Positions 35,601-43,954 of a DNA stretch of 64,000 nucleotides are shown here, in pieces. Position 1 is the stretch's first letter. Each line of letters starts with the position of its first letter. This stretch comes from Nodularia sp. NIES-3585. GTDB lineage: Bacteria > Cyanobacteriota > Cyanobacteriia > Cyanobacteriales > Nostocaceae. The translations under genes and the position numbers were made by a program. The notes under the pieces are model-generated. The model was not told where the DNA came from. It did not search any database and saw nothing but the letters and a program-made list of their open reading frames with translations. Location of the stretch: contig NZ_BDUB01000001.1 of assembly GCF_002218065.1 (NCBI RefSeq), positions 4,435,118 through 4,499,117 on the forward strand, in the 5' to 3' direction.

Positions 35601-36145
35601 ACTATTCGCGGGACAAATGGTTCATCTAACGCATCAGCTTCGGTCATCAAAATAGCGTCATTGGTATTTAGCATTGCAGATTCTAGCAAGTGCAATCTTT
35701 CTGCTGGAGTTTGCGAAGATTTGTCTTGAGTTTTCTCCTCTGGTTTTGCGATCGCTTGACAAATACTGTCCGGAGTTATTATGCCGATTAGTTGGTTATG
35801 ATCATCTATAACTAGCAAAATCTCCCAGGAATGGGGCTGCAACAGTGAAAATACATTTGTTGTACTCTGAAATTCCGCAAATTTTAGGGTAACTTTTATA
35901 GTTTGCATAACTTCAGAAATTTTCGTGGTTTTTAAGTCAACCCCTGAAGCTAAAAGCTGCACCACATATTTTTGTGTCAACCATCCTACTACCTGTGAGA
36001 CTGACACCACCAAGACACTCACGCCATGATTTGCCATCAGGAATACTGCGTCTAAGACTGAGGTTTCTGGATCTACCGTGACTGGATCAAAGTCAATAAT
36101 TGACTTGAAACACTGTAGCCAGGGAATCTGAGGTAAAGCTTGCAT
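32603..36145 (-). CDS. Multi-PAS sensor histidine kinase with CBS pair
   Basis: This 1180-residue kinase begins with a tandem CBS module (about 20-130), followed by six PAS/PAC units, each closing with an ITE(R/L)KQ-type PAC motif. The HisKA domain has its phospho-His in SMTSHEFRTPLSTIL, and the HATPase domain has NNLLSNAIKYSPDEG and GTGLGLAIVKNCVDLHQGKI. There are no membrane segments, so it senses cytoplasmic signals; adenine nucleotides through CBS and redox, light or small ligands through PAS are possible. The first PAS looks internally shortened. It is the likely partner of the downstream REC-EAL protein. Confidence 0.92.
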   Translation of the reverse strand: MQALPQIPWLQCFKSIIDFDPVTVDPETSVLDAVFLMANHGVSVLVVSVSQVVGWLTQKYVVQLLASGVDLKTTKISEVMQTIKVTLKFAEFQSTTNVFSLLQPHSWEILLVIDDHNQLIGIITPDSICQAIAKPEEKTQDKSSQTPAERLHLLESAMLNTNDAILMTEADALDEPFVPRIVSDRAALLQADRLYENLRENLLDSNHPLDRHGCIGVLDNLLLGKNLNVEFRILRSSGEVRWICAKTFPVNNQKGELYRFAGIAEDITELKQTQAALTQVNQELEMRVTERTITLTQLNQQLISEITERQISEERFRFMAESIPQQVWIAQANGELEYVNQRAVDYFVCSSEQLLGVGWQQWIHPDDLPDTLSGWQQSLRTGQPHEAEFRCLRGSDQTYRWHLIRALPMRDQEGKIINWFGTNTDIDDHVSTEMTLRQTQQQLQAILDNSPAVIYLIDTNGKNLLVNRKYQQLLNLSQNQIIGKTLHEIWPDDLADEFDTNNRQVILDGVALETEEIVPLKDGLHTYLSNKFPLKDANGLLYAVGGISTDITQRKLAEESLLRFRKAIESTSDAVLIGDITGAAIYVNPAFIEQYEYTLEELQAAGGCRVIFEHSGVYEKISATVKMTQSWRGEVTFRASSGRLVQVYLRSDAIKDATGKGVGTICIYTDITQRKRTEEGLRLRDRAIAASSNGIIIADASLPHSPIIYVNPAFERMTGYCAAEVIGRNFCSFQSADINQSGLKELSAAMDAGINCTVTLSNYRKDGSLLWNELSISPVYDVAGKLTHYITIQTNITERKQAETALLVSQQRLQYLLSSSPAVIYTTTTTGDLSSTFISENVSTMTGYKAGEIVENSSFWSTHIHPEDLSYVCAEISQALEKQDYTLEYRFLHQDGTYRWLYDKGKLVRDEAGNPLEFVGYLADITEHKQLEQELKVALENEKELNELKSRFVSMTSHEFRTPLSTILSSSELLEHYSHKWTVEKQLTHLHRIQAAVKRMTEMLNDVLVIGKAEAGKLEYRPKFFDLVEYCRDLLSEAQMNQNNMCRVNFTSQYESVPCCMDEKLLGHILNNLLSNAIKYSPDEGIIQFTLACQNGEAIFQIQDQGIGIPQEDIPHLFESFHRARNVGNILGTGLGLAIVKNCVDLHQGKISVSSTLEAGTVFTVILPLNNHINIGVKND

Positions 36146-36350
36146 AGATAATTACGATAGCTATTGCCAAAAAATAGATAATTAAAACAAATTATTTATA
36201 TTAAGAATCTTCTAATATTTTGGTGCAAATTCAACAATAATATCAAAAATATATGTTATGTAATTTTACTGTAAAGATTGTATGAAGCAAGACTAAATAC
36301 CTAAGTGTTGGGGTGGGGTATTTAAATTTAGCCCTGCTTATATTTGCTAA

Positions 36351-37691
36351 CTAAACCAAAACTACTTCAGCAATACAAGTATTTATCAATTCTTCAATAC
36401 CAGAAACTGGGAATATTTCTGTATTGAGCTTGTCAGCTACTTCTGCAACAGTCATATCATCTAAAAATACAAATTCGCCATTTTTTAGCATGACTTTTGG
36501 CAGCAAAATTCCATCGCCTAAATCTTTACCTGGGAGATTTAAAAGTAAATCATGACCTGTAATTAAACCAGTGACACTAATATTTTGTCCCCAGTAATCA
36601 CTAGATAAAGCTTGCATATTCACTTCTAACCCTTCTACAGCATTTAAACGTTGCACAATGGGTTTAAATGCTTGTTCTACTGCATTACCAACTACCCAAG
36701 TTAATTTTTTGGGATGATCAAGTTTTGGCGGTAATAATTCGGCTGCTGTAGATGCAAATTGCTTAATAAATAAACGAATGGAACCCACACCATTATCAAT
36801 TTGTGGATACTCTTCATATTCCGCTTCGCTGGGTAGTTCTTCACCTGCAATCAAAAACCACTCATCAGCTAACCAAGCAAAGCCAGAACCGAATTTTTGG
36901 CGAAATTGCTGGGATATAGTTTGCACTTGGGAAATCACTTCTTGAGCTTTTTCCCTGGTTACGGGGATAAGTTCATCTTCTGGTGGACGAAACCGTGTCA
37001 AACCTACTGGGACTACTGCGACTGATGCCACAGCAGGGATTTCACCTTTATGGAATGAGGCTAAATCGTTGAGGGTTTTTTCCAAGTGTTGACCATCGTT
37101 TATACCAGGACAAACAACTACTTGGGCGTGAATTTGCAGTCTTCGGTCTTGGAACCATTTAATTTGTGTCAAGATTTCTCCTGCACGCTGATTTTTCAGG
37201 AGTCTGATTCTGATTTCGGGTTCTGTCGCATGAACAGAAACAAACAAGGGAGACAAGCGCATTTGTTCAATCCGTTGCCATTCTTTTTCTGACAAATTGG
37301 TAAGAGTTAAGTAGGAACCATATAAAAAGCTCAGACGGTAATCATCGTCTTTTAAATACAAGCTGGAACGCTTACCCGGTGGCTGCTGGTCAATAAAGCA
37401 AAATGGACAACGGTTATTGCATTGAATTAAGCCATCAAATAGGGCTGTGGCAAATTCTAGCCCCAGGTCTTCGTCATAATCTTTTTCAATTTCAATATGA
37501 TGAGTTTTGCCTTTCGCGTCTAAAACTTCTAGTTCGAGAATTTCATCAGCACATAAAAATTGATAATCAATTAAATCACGAGGTTGTGTGCCATTGATAG
37601 CAACGATGGCATCTCCTACATCAAAGCCAACTTCTGCGGCTATAGAATCGGGTAATACATTGGTAATTTGGGCAGGACGGATGGTAGACAT
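36351..37691 (-). CDS. Cyanobacterial PDZ/FeS oxidoreductase (TIGR03279/DUF512 family)
   Basis: A 446-residue protein. The N-terminal PDZ-like domain (ITNVLPDSIAAEVGFDVGDAIVAINGTQPRDLIDY) is followed by a radical-SAM-like core with CNNRCPFCFIDQQPPGKRSSLYLKDDDYRLSFLYGSYLTLTN (quoted in part). The cysteine spacing is C-x3-C-x2-C. A DUF512 domain with the FAWLADEWFLIAGEELP motif follows. The family is widespread in cyanobacteria and algae, and its reaction is unknown to me. Its start lies 4 bp from a GGGGAGT tandem repeat that occupies its leader. Confidence 0.88.
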   Translation of the reverse strand: MSTIRPAQITNVLPDSIAAEVGFDVGDAIVAINGTQPRDLIDYQFLCADEILELEVLDAKGKTHHIEIEKDYDEDLGLEFATALFDGLIQCNNRCPFCFIDQQPPGKRSSLYLKDDDYRLSFLYGSYLTLTNLSEKEWQRIEQMRLSPLFVSVHATEPEIRIRLLKNQRAGEILTQIKWFQDRRLQIHAQVVVCPGINDGQHLEKTLNDLASFHKGEIPAVASVAVVPVGLTRFRPPEDELIPVTREKAQEVISQVQTISQQFRQKFGSGFAWLADEWFLIAGEELPSEAEYEEYPQIDNGVGSIRLFIKQFASTAAELLPPKLDHPKKLTWVVGNAVEQAFKPIVQRLNAVEGLEVNMQALSSDYWGQNISVTGLITGHDLLLNLPGKDLGDGILLPKVMLKNGEFVFLDDMTVAEVADKLNTEIFPVSGIEELINTCIAEVVLV

Positions 37692-37695
37692 GATT

Positions 37696-37770
37696 GGGGA
37701 GTGGGGAGTGGGGAGTGGGGAGTGGGGAGTGAGGAATGGGGAGTGGGGAGTGGGGAGTGGGGAGTGGGGA
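37696..37770. repeat. Tandem GGGGAGT heptads
   Basis: Five GGGGAGT units, one variant (GAGGAAT), then four more, ending GGGGAAGTG. They fill the space between the divergent ends of uppP and the PDZ/FeS gene's start, so they form the latter's 5' leader. A related tract lies at 58617-58660. Confidence 0.85.
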
Positions 37771-37794
37771 AGTGATTTTCCCCATGGATGACTA

Positions 37795-38760
37795 TTAACT
37801 ATTTTTCAACAATCCGGCGCTGATTGCACCTAAGATTGCCGTACCAAATGCTAGGCGATACCAAATAAATACCCAGGTGCTTTGGGTTTTGAGGAATTGT
37901 ATCAACCCAGCGATCGCTAGATATGAAAATATCCCAGATGAAATTGTCCCGACAACCATAGGAACCATACCGACGTTACCTACGCCGACTTCCAAAAAAT
38001 CTTTTAACTCGACTAATCCGGCGAGGGTGATGGCGGGAATTCCTAATAAAAATGAGAATCTCGCGGCTGTTTCTCGTTCTAAACTCATAAATAGCCCCCC
38101 GGTGATGGTGGAACCTGAACGAGATACGCCAGGGATTAATGCCAAGCATTGAGCTAAACCCATTAATAGCCCATCTTTGATGCTCAGATGCCCAAAGTCA
38201 CGTTGACGTTTGCCCAGTTTTTCTGCTGCTCCCAATAACAGTGACATGAATATGGAGGCAATGGCGATCGCTGTTAAGCTTCTCAAGGGTGAATTATCGT
38301 AGTCTGGGATAAATCTTTTAATCAACAGTCCAAAGACAAGGATGGGAATTGTTCCCAAAGCAATGCCCACAAATAGCTGAAAGTCCAGGTTTTCATAATC
38401 TTTAACAGCGATCGCTTTAGTTGCTCCCTTGATAATTTGTGTCATATCATCCCAGAAATACCACAGCACCGCGACAATACTACCAAGCTGAATAATCGCC
38501 GTAAAAGCTACTCCCGGATCGCCCCAACCCAGGGCTACAGGCACAATTTTTAGATGTGCTGAACTGCTGATGGGGAGAAATTCCGTCATTCCCTGCACAA
38601 AGCCTAAAAAAATGGCTTGCAAGATATTCATTTGTTGCTGTACCCCTGCTAAACCTGGGTTAGCTTCGGTACTTAAAACCTTCGTGGGAAAGGCTGTAAC
38701 TGAGAAGATGGCAGATGCTGCACTCAATAACACGAACCATTGACGTTTTAATAAAAGCAT
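37795..38760 (-). CDS. uppP: Undecaprenyl-diphosphatase (UppP/BacA)
   Basis: This 321-residue integral membrane protein recycles the undecaprenyl-PP carrier for peptidoglycan and polysaccharides. Motif 1 is QGMTEFLPISSSAHL (about residue 56). Motif 2 is ALIPGVSRSGSTITGGLFMSLERETAARFSFLL (quoted in part, about 208). Compared with E. coli UppP it has an extra hydrophobic N-terminus of about 40 residues that resembles a signal peptide, as seen in cyanobacterial homologues. It is transcribed alone. Confidence 0.93.
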   Translation of the reverse strand: MLLLKRQWFVLLSAASAIFSVTAFPTKVLSTEANPGLAGVQQQMNILQAIFLGFVQGMTEFLPISSSAHLKIVPVALGWGDPGVAFTAIIQLGSIVAVLWYFWDDMTQIIKGATKAIAVKDYENLDFQLFVGIALGTIPILVFGLLIKRFIPDYDNSPLRSLTAIAIASIFMSLLLGAAEKLGKRQRDFGHLSIKDGLLMGLAQCLALIPGVSRSGSTITGGLFMSLERETAARFSFLLGIPAITLAGLVELKDFLEVGVGNVGMVPMVVGTISSGIFSYLAIAGLIQFLKTQSTWVFIWYRLAFGTAILGAISAGLLKNS

Positions 38761-38991
38761 TTAATTTACCTACGAATAGCAAAGCGCTGCTGCAAAGCAT
38801 ATCGCTTTCATTACAACCAATTACACAAACAGCTGTCTGAGGAACTTTCCAGGAAAAACTCATTAGTCATTGATGATTGGGAAAATTACTTCCCCACTCC
38901 CTAACTTTAAGTAAAATAAAAATGCCTAGGGGGGGGATTTTAAGTGTGATATCTTAAGTAAGATAAAGTTTAGTAACAAATATTAAAAACT

Positions 38992-39771
38992 TTGATTAAT
39001 AATACCTTGTCTTCCTACACTAGTCCTACTACCCCTAGCAATACTGATTTACCCACACTGGAAGTTGGGCAGAAAAGCATTAGGGAGTTAGAATCTACAC
39101 TCGCTTTATCTCCTTCTATACCCATATCTACGACTGTGCGCCAAACTTGGTTAGTGTTGGCGGCGGCTGTATTTTTAGTATCAGTCCCAGTGTTTATAGA
39201 AGCACCATTAGTGCGATCGCAGCCAGTTTTGAGTGTAGCGCTCACAGGCTTTTGGGTGTGGCTGAGTTTTACCTTAATGTCTCGTCCTACAACTTATGTC
39301 TGGGGAGATTTGCTCTTAGGGTTTAGCTGGAGTTGGTTAGCAGGAGCCATTTACTGGGGTTGGCTACGTTGGGAACCTGCCTGGCATTTACCTGTAGAAT
39401 CTATTGGTTTACCTTTTGCTTGTTGGTGTTTATTCAGAAATTGGGGCAAAGTTGGTAACTGGTTTTATTTAGGTTCTTTACTCGGTACTGTTTTAACTGA
39501 TCTCTATTTTTATCTAGTAGACTTGATGCCCTATTGGCGGCAAATTATGCAAGTAGAACCTGCTAGCGTGTCCCCAATCTTACAAACTGCTTTAATCCAA
39601 GTCCAAACACCTTGGGGTCAAGGCTGGGCAGTAGTTTTAGCTATATTACTGTTAACGGCAGGAGTTTTACCTTTACGTACAAAATCAAAACATTGGTATG
39701 CCTTTGGCGGAGCAGTGTTAAGTACAATCTTGGTAGATAGCCTATTCTTAATCGCTGCAAGTGCTGCTTAA
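38992..39771 (+). CDS. DUF3120 membrane protein
   Basis: A 259-residue cyanobacterial membrane protein of the DUF3120 family with about six hydrophobic helices. Conserved features are IEAPLVRSQPVLSVALTGFWVWLS, WGDLLLGFSWSWLAGAIYWGWLRWEP and LDLMPYWRQIMQ-like text (seen as VDLMPYWRQIM). The annotated start is TTG with a Ser/Thr-rich 45-residue N-terminus, and a later start is possible. The family is tied to photosynthetic organisms but has no assigned function that I know. Confidence 0.85.
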   Translation: MINNTLSSYTSPTTPSNTDLPTLEVGQKSIRELESTLALSPSIPISTTVRQTWLVLAAAVFLVSVPVFIEAPLVRSQPVLSVALTGFWVWLSFTLMSRPTTYVWGDLLLGFSWSWLAGAIYWGWLRWEPAWHLPVESIGLPFACWCLFRNWGKVGNWFYLGSLLGTVLTDLYFYLVDLMPYWRQIMQVEPASVSPILQTALIQVQTPWGQGWAVVLAILLLTAGVLPLRTKSKHWYAFGGAVLSTILVDSLFLIAASAA

Positions 39772-40139
39772 AAATTTCATCAAGATAACTACAGTATCAA
39801 AAAAGACTTAACGAATAGTTTTTCCCACTATTCCATCTGTGTAGATAACTTTTTGTAAAAATAGTATCAAACCCAGTAGCAGCAAATATTGCGGGTATTA
39901 ATACGCTGTATATTAGTTTTTGATGACTGCTGTGTGTTGAATTAGCCAGAAGCGCTCAACCCAAGGTGAAGGAGCCAAGATGAATATATACTCAACGTGT
40001 CTATTCTCAGGCGAAGACGAAATAGAAGTTCACAGTATTGAGTGCTGTGGTTGACTTCATGGGTCTGAATTCAGCTTAAAGTTGATAGTATTTGACTTAA
40101 CGTAGTTATTTCAGTTTGATAGAAAGAGGGAGAAAAATC
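39772..40139. other. psbU upstream region with a short ORF
   Basis: This long leader or promoter region before psbU is AT-rich up to 39900. It includes a 24-codon ORF (39980-40054) preceded by a good AAGGAG ribosome-binding site, listed separately. No repeat is seen. Confidence 0.4.
39980..40054 (+). CDS. Possible short peptide upstream of psbU
   Basis: ATG at 39980 is preceded at 6 bases by AAGGAG. The peptide (MNIYSTCLFSGEDEIEVHSI, then ECCG) is 24 residues with two adjacent Cys near the end. It may be a real small protein or a regulatory upstream ORF for psbU. The case rests only on the ribosome-binding site. Confidence 0.3.
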   Translation: MNIYSTCLFSGEDEIEVHSIECCG

Positions 40140-40568
40140 ATGAAAACATTGGTACGTTTATTAACAGTATTTAGCTTATTACTTGGTTCTTGGGGATGGC
40201 TGGGAACAACTCAGATAGCGACTGCGGCCAATCTCAACAGTGTTGCTGTTGGGCCAGTTCCAGTTTTAGCAATTGCGCGGCAGAATAAAGCTGACGCTAA
40301 GTTAGGCACATCATTTGGTAAAAAACTTGATTTGAATAATACCAACGTGCGCGCTTTTCAACAGTTTCCAGGGATGTACCCTACCCTAGCTAAGAAAATT
40401 ATCCTCAACGCTCCTTACAAGAATGTTGAGGATGTTTTAGACCTTCCAGGATTGAGCGATCGCCAAAAACAACTTTTGCAAGCCAACTTTGATAATTTCA
40501 CTGTCACCGAACTAGAAACCGTCTTCAACGCCGGAGATGATCGTTTTAACAATGGTATCTACAGATAA
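40140..40568 (+). CDS. psbU: Photosystem II 12 kDa extrinsic protein PsbU
   Basis: This 142-residue precursor has a signal peptide ([20 protein letters not shown], cut near ATAANL) that sends it to the thylakoid lumen. The mature part is a helix-hairpin-helix protein: [49 protein letters not shown] (quoted in part). PsbU stabilises the oxygen-evolving cluster. The start at 40140 is preferred because a longer frame to 40116 would spoil the signal peptide. A GAAAGAGGGAGA purine tract precedes it. Confidence 0.95.
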   Translation: MKTLVRLLTVFSLLLGSWGWLGTTQIATAANLNSVAVGPVPVLAIARQNKADAKLGTSFGKKLDLNNTNVRAFQQFPGMYPTLAKKIILNAPYKNVEDVLDLPGLSDRQKQLLQANFDNFTVTELETVFNAGDDRFNNGIYR

Positions 40569-40791
40569 CTAAAAGGCAAATTGGGTATGGGAAATGGGGA
40601 ATTATCTCCTTTTCCTTGATCCCCAATAGTTTCTTAATTGTCTAAGCCCTCAAATTTATCTGTAGGTAGAACCCTTCGGGAACTCTACGAGAAGCCGCGC
40701 CAAGCGCGGCTACAGAATTCGCTTATAGGGGAAACCCCACCCCAAAACCGGGCTGCTTCACCAAAATCCCCAATCTAAAATCCAAAATTGT
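40569..40791. repeat. Dispersed repeats between psbU and nadB
   Basis: An inverted unit at 40667-40712 (CCTTCGGGAACTCTACGAG, then GCCGCGCCAAGCGCGGC) is followed by TCTAAAA/TCCAAAA heptads directly before the TTG of nadB. Nothing coding is seen. Confidence 0.5.
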
Positions 40792-42492
40792 TTGACTTTG
40801 CCTGAAATAGATATTCCTAGCCAATTTGATGTTTTAGTAGTCGGTGCTGGCGCTGCTGGACTATACACAGCAATGTGTCTACCAGAGAACTTGCGAGTCG
40901 GCTTGATTACCAAAGAAACTGTGTCTCTATCTGCCAGCGATTGGGCGCAAGGAGGCATTGCAGCGGCGATCGCTCCCGAAGATTCGCCTTCACTGCACAT
41001 TGAAGATACTTTGCAAGCAGGTGCGGGCTTGTGCGATCGCCCAGCCGTAGAGTTCCTTGCCGAACAAGCCCCTCGGTGTATTCAATCCCTGGTTAACTTG
41101 GGAGTAGCTTTTGACCGTCACGGTCAAGCTTTAGCTTTAACTTTAGAAGCAGCCCATTCTCGTCATCGCGTTCTTCATACTGCCGATACTACAGGTAGGG
41201 CAGTCACAACTACCCTCACAGCCCAAGTATTGCGCCGCCAAAACATTCAAGTCATCCAACAAGCTTTGGCTTTGAATTTGTGGATAGAACCCCAGACTGG
41301 GAGATGTCAAGGAATTAGCTTATTTTATCAAGGTAAAATCACATGGATGAGAGCAAGGGCTGTGATTTTGGCAACCGGCGGCGGTGGTCAGGTATTTGCC
41401 CAAACCACTAACCCAGCTGTAAGTACTGGTGATGGGGTCGCGATCTCTTGGCGGGCTGGGGCGATTCTCCGGGACTTGGAATTTGTGCAATTTCACCCCA
41501 CATCCCTAACTAAACCAGGTGCAGACCACTTTCTGATTAGTGAAGCTGTACGAGGCGAAGGCGCACACCTTGTTGATGACACAGGGCGGCGTTTTGCCTT
41601 TGACTATCATCCGGCTGGTGAACTAGCACCCAGAGATGTAGTCAGTAGAGCTATTTTTAGCCATCTGCAACACACCGCAGTCGATTTGGCTACTGCCCAT
41701 GTCTGGTTAGATATGCGTCCTATACCCCCGGAAAAGATTCGTCATCGCTTTCCCAACATTGTTAAAGTTTGTCAACATTGGGGTATTGATGTCTTCCATG
41801 AACCCATTCCTGTAGCCCCGGCTGCCCATTACTGGATGGGTGGTATTGTGACTGATTTAATGAATCGCACTAACATTCCCGGTTTGTATGCAGTGGGAGA
41901 AACCGCCAGTACTGGAGTGCATGGCGCGAATCGTTTGGCAAGTAACTCTTTGCTCGAATGTATTGTATTTGGCGCACAAATGGCTAATATTCATTTGGGG
42001 GATATCACACCATCCTCAGAAGTACCAATACTGCCAGTACGAGGATTTAGCGCCAATGTCAGTGAATGGCAAACCCAAAAAACCCAGTTAGAAATACTTA
42101 GAGAAAAGTTACCCCGTTTAGTTTGGCAAAGTGCGGGGATTTGTCGGGAACAATCAGGTTTAGAAACTGCGATCGCTACCATTGAATCTTGGCAACAAGA
42201 TTTTGCTGCTTTACCTTTGAGTCAATTCTTACTCGCTTTAAGTCCCAACGAACCAGTTACTTTTGACATACCAGATGTAGAACGCCAATTGCGACTTTGG
42301 GCAGAAACCCGTAATTTACTAGATGTAGCCTATTTAATTCTCCAAAGTGCAGCTTTTAGAACAGAAAGCCGCGGCGGACATTACCGCCTGGACTATCCTC
42401 AATCCGAACCTGATTGGCAAGTCCATACCCTAGTACAAAAACGTCAATGGCAGAAATCTCTCATAGTGAAGTCCTCCGGCTCGCTTCGCTGA
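40792..42492 (+). CDS. nadB: L-aspartate oxidase
   Basis: This 566-residue flavoprotein makes iminoaspartate for NAD synthesis. The FAD-binding start DVLVVGAGAAGLYTAM follows a TTG initiation. SDWAQGGIAAA, HSRHRVLHTADTTGRA, VQFHPTSL, the catalytic SEAVRGEGAHLVD and GVHGANRLASNSLLECIVFG are all present. The last eight codons (VKSSGSLR) are encoded by the end of a 300-bp structured element starting at 42466, exactly on a codon boundary. The native C-terminus was therefore replaced, probably without harm. Confidence 0.95.
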   Translation: MTLPEIDIPSQFDVLVVGAGAAGLYTAMCLPENLRVGLITKETVSLSASDWAQGGIAAAIAPEDSPSLHIEDTLQAGAGLCDRPAVEFLAEQAPRCIQSLVNLGVAFDRHGQALALTLEAAHSRHRVLHTADTTGRAVTTTLTAQVLRRQNIQVIQQALALNLWIEPQTGRCQGISLFYQGKITWMRARAVILATGGGGQVFAQTTNPAVSTGDGVAISWRAGAILRDLEFVQFHPTSLTKPGADHFLISEAVRGEGAHLVDDTGRRFAFDYHPAGELAPRDVVSRAIFSHLQHTAVDLATAHVWLDMRPIPPEKIRHRFPNIVKVCQHWGIDVFHEPIPVAPAAHYWMGGIVTDLMNRTNIPGLYAVGETASTGVHGANRLASNSLLECIVFGAQMANIHLGDITPSSEVPILPVRGFSANVSEWQTQKTQLEILREKLPRLVWQSAGICREQSGLETAIATIESWQQDFAALPLSQFLLALSPNEPVTFDIPDVERQLRLWAETRNLLDVAYLILQSAAFRTESRGGHYRLDYPQSEPDWQVHTLVQKRQWQKSLIVKSSGSLR

Positions 42493-42765
42493 AGCCGGAG
42501 CTTCAAAGAAACAACCATCATCAGTTCGTGTCTCGTTCGCCGTTGCCACGTTGGGTAGATCACAAGGATATTCGGGACTGAACCCGATGATGGTCTGACA
42601 CAGCGTCTCTGGTATTACTACCTTTATCTTCTCAAAGAAGAACCCACGCAGCCACCCTGCTTCCCAAGGCGGTTTCATTTCTTTCCCGTACAGTAGGCTT
42701 GGCTGATCTTTTACAGTAGGACGTAGCCTTAAGAACCAGTGGTCTACTCTTTCCCCCTTTCTCAC
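42466..42765 (-). ncRNA. Structured element, IscB omega-RNA/HEARO-like candidate
   Basis: This 300-bp GC-richer unit on the minus strand begins GTGAGAAAGG and ends GGACTTCAC. It folds well by eye. There is a terminal hairpin CTCCGGCT/AGCCGGAG, a local hairpin TCGGG-TTCAG-TCCCGA and a GGTA-GTAA-TACC hairpin. A long-range 9-bp pairing ACCATCATC/GATGATGGT encloses a multibranched core. It has no credible protein: the 111-codon frame in it looks random. Size, structure, lone occurrence and the GTGA junction recall HEARO/omega-RNA elements of cyanobacteria. I cannot confirm this by alignment. Confidence 0.35.
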
Positions 42766-43127
42766 GCTCTTAGTCTTGGCAAGGGTCGAGCCGCTACTGT
42801 AGCCGTTTGTTATCAGCCGTGTGGGTGGGTCGCAACCATATAGAATTTAGCATATCTATATAGGGCTTGCTATCCATCCCTACCCCGCTACGCTGTAGCT
42901 TGCTTCCCGCAGGGTGGGTAGGAACTTCCGCAGAATTTCGTGAAAAACTTAGACCTGTAAAACACATCTACTTTGCATAACTCAGATTGATTGAATCTCT
43001 TGTGGGATAGGCATACTATGGCTAACGCCACGCTACGCGGTAAGCGCAGCTATGCCGTAGGCTTTACGACAAGCTCAGTACAAGTCTTGCCCGTCATCAT
43101 GAGGCAATTTGAATGATCAGCAGCTGA
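42766..43127. other. Gene-free repeat-rich stretch
   Basis: This contains dispersed palindromic repeat debris (CTACGCTGTAGC about 42891; GCTACGCGGTAAGCGCAGC about 43032) and no gene. At 43114-43130 a perfect palindrome TGATCAGC-A-GCTGATCA overlaps the stop codon of the small secreted protein gene. Confidence 0.45.
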
Positions 43128-43364
43128 TCAGCGAGTACCACTACCATGCTTACTGTTAGGTCCGCCATTATTTGGTGGAATATAAATATCTGTGAAATCC
43201 TGATAATTAACTTGATCAGTGTTTAAATAGCTGTTATCACTGGAATTCAACTCATCTAATGTCGCAGCATTGACGTTGACTGTGGTCACAGCTATTTTTG
43301 GAATTATCCAATAGGCACTGATTAAAAATATCACAGCCCTCATGATTCTCCAGTTCTTTCCCAT
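43128..43364 (-). CDS. Small secreted peptide with GSGTR tail
   Basis: This 78-residue protein has a signal peptide (RAVIFLISAYWIIPKIAVTTVNVNAA) and a short mature part ending YIPPNNGGPNSKHGSGTR. The PPN(N/R)G.P....G(S/G)GTR tail resembles motifs in other cyanobacterial exported proteins. RGSGR-like C-terminal motifs also occur in heterocyst-pattern peptides, but this tail is not that pentapeptide. The function is unknown. Confidence 0.6.
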   Translation of the reverse strand: MGKNWRIMRAVIFLISAYWIIPKIAVTTVNVNAATLDELNSSDNSYLNTDQVNYQDFTDIYIPPNNGGPNSKHGSGTR

Positions 43365-43954
43365 AGGTCTTGGTGAATTCCATGAATTCTGATTTTATTG
43401 CGTCATTCTCTCTGTTTACATTGGCTTAAGTGATGCTTCCTGATAAATTTGAATTTTAATTACATTGTTTCTGTAAATAGATGAATACTGACCGTACTGG
43501 TAATTGCTGAATACCTGACGCACCAAGCAGAATTTAAAGCCTGAAATTACTTATACTTAAGAGATATAACTAAAAAGCAGTTGAAAGCATCAGTCTAAAG
43601 TGGGAGATAATTAAGTAATACTCGCAATTAAATAATAAGCTTTAGTAAAAGGTTAAATTTTTACCGCGTAAATACGACCTTAAAAAGTAATTTTACTGAA
43701 TTGAATTTATATTTACTTGAAAGAGTATTACTTAAGTATATTGAATTAGCCCCATGGAAGTAGGCTGACCCCGGATTTATTACCAAATCAGTAGGTTGGG
43801 TTAAGCGCAGCGCAACCCAACAACATAGATATCAACAACGTGAACTATATCTTGGTGTTGGGTTTCCTTACGTCAACCCAACCTACGTCTGCTACATTTG
43901 CTGCTTGTGAGAAATGCAGGTTCCCTGAAATTGATGCTGGGTTACGCCCTCGCT
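43365..43954. other. Long AT-rich gap with MITE
   Basis: The left 400 bases are AT-rich without a gene. I looked for NtcA boxes: GTA/TAC pairs exist, but with 9 or 10 bases between, not 8. The 96-bp inverted-repeat element at 43791-43886 is listed separately. Confidence 0.45.
43791..43886. repeat. MITE-like element with 12-bp inverted ends
   Basis: GTAGGTTGGGTT and AACCCAACCTAC are perfect 12-bp inverted ends of a 96-bp unit with no coding frame. A related, longer unit with the same ends lies around 46357-46567. Confidence 0.75.

Noticed and set aside
42430-42765. 111-codon minus-strand frame as a protein gene
   Set aside because: Composition is random-looking, no domain is visible, and it coincides with a structured element. 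The RNA reading fits better.
42466-42765. Group II intron fragment as identity of the element at nadB
   Set aside because: No domain V-like hairpin, no GTGCG-type 5' end and no reverse transcriptase.
43491-43516. NtcA box GTA-N8-TAC before the secreted-peptide gene
   Set aside because: Spacing between GTA and TAC is 9 or 10 in the nearby candidates, not 8.
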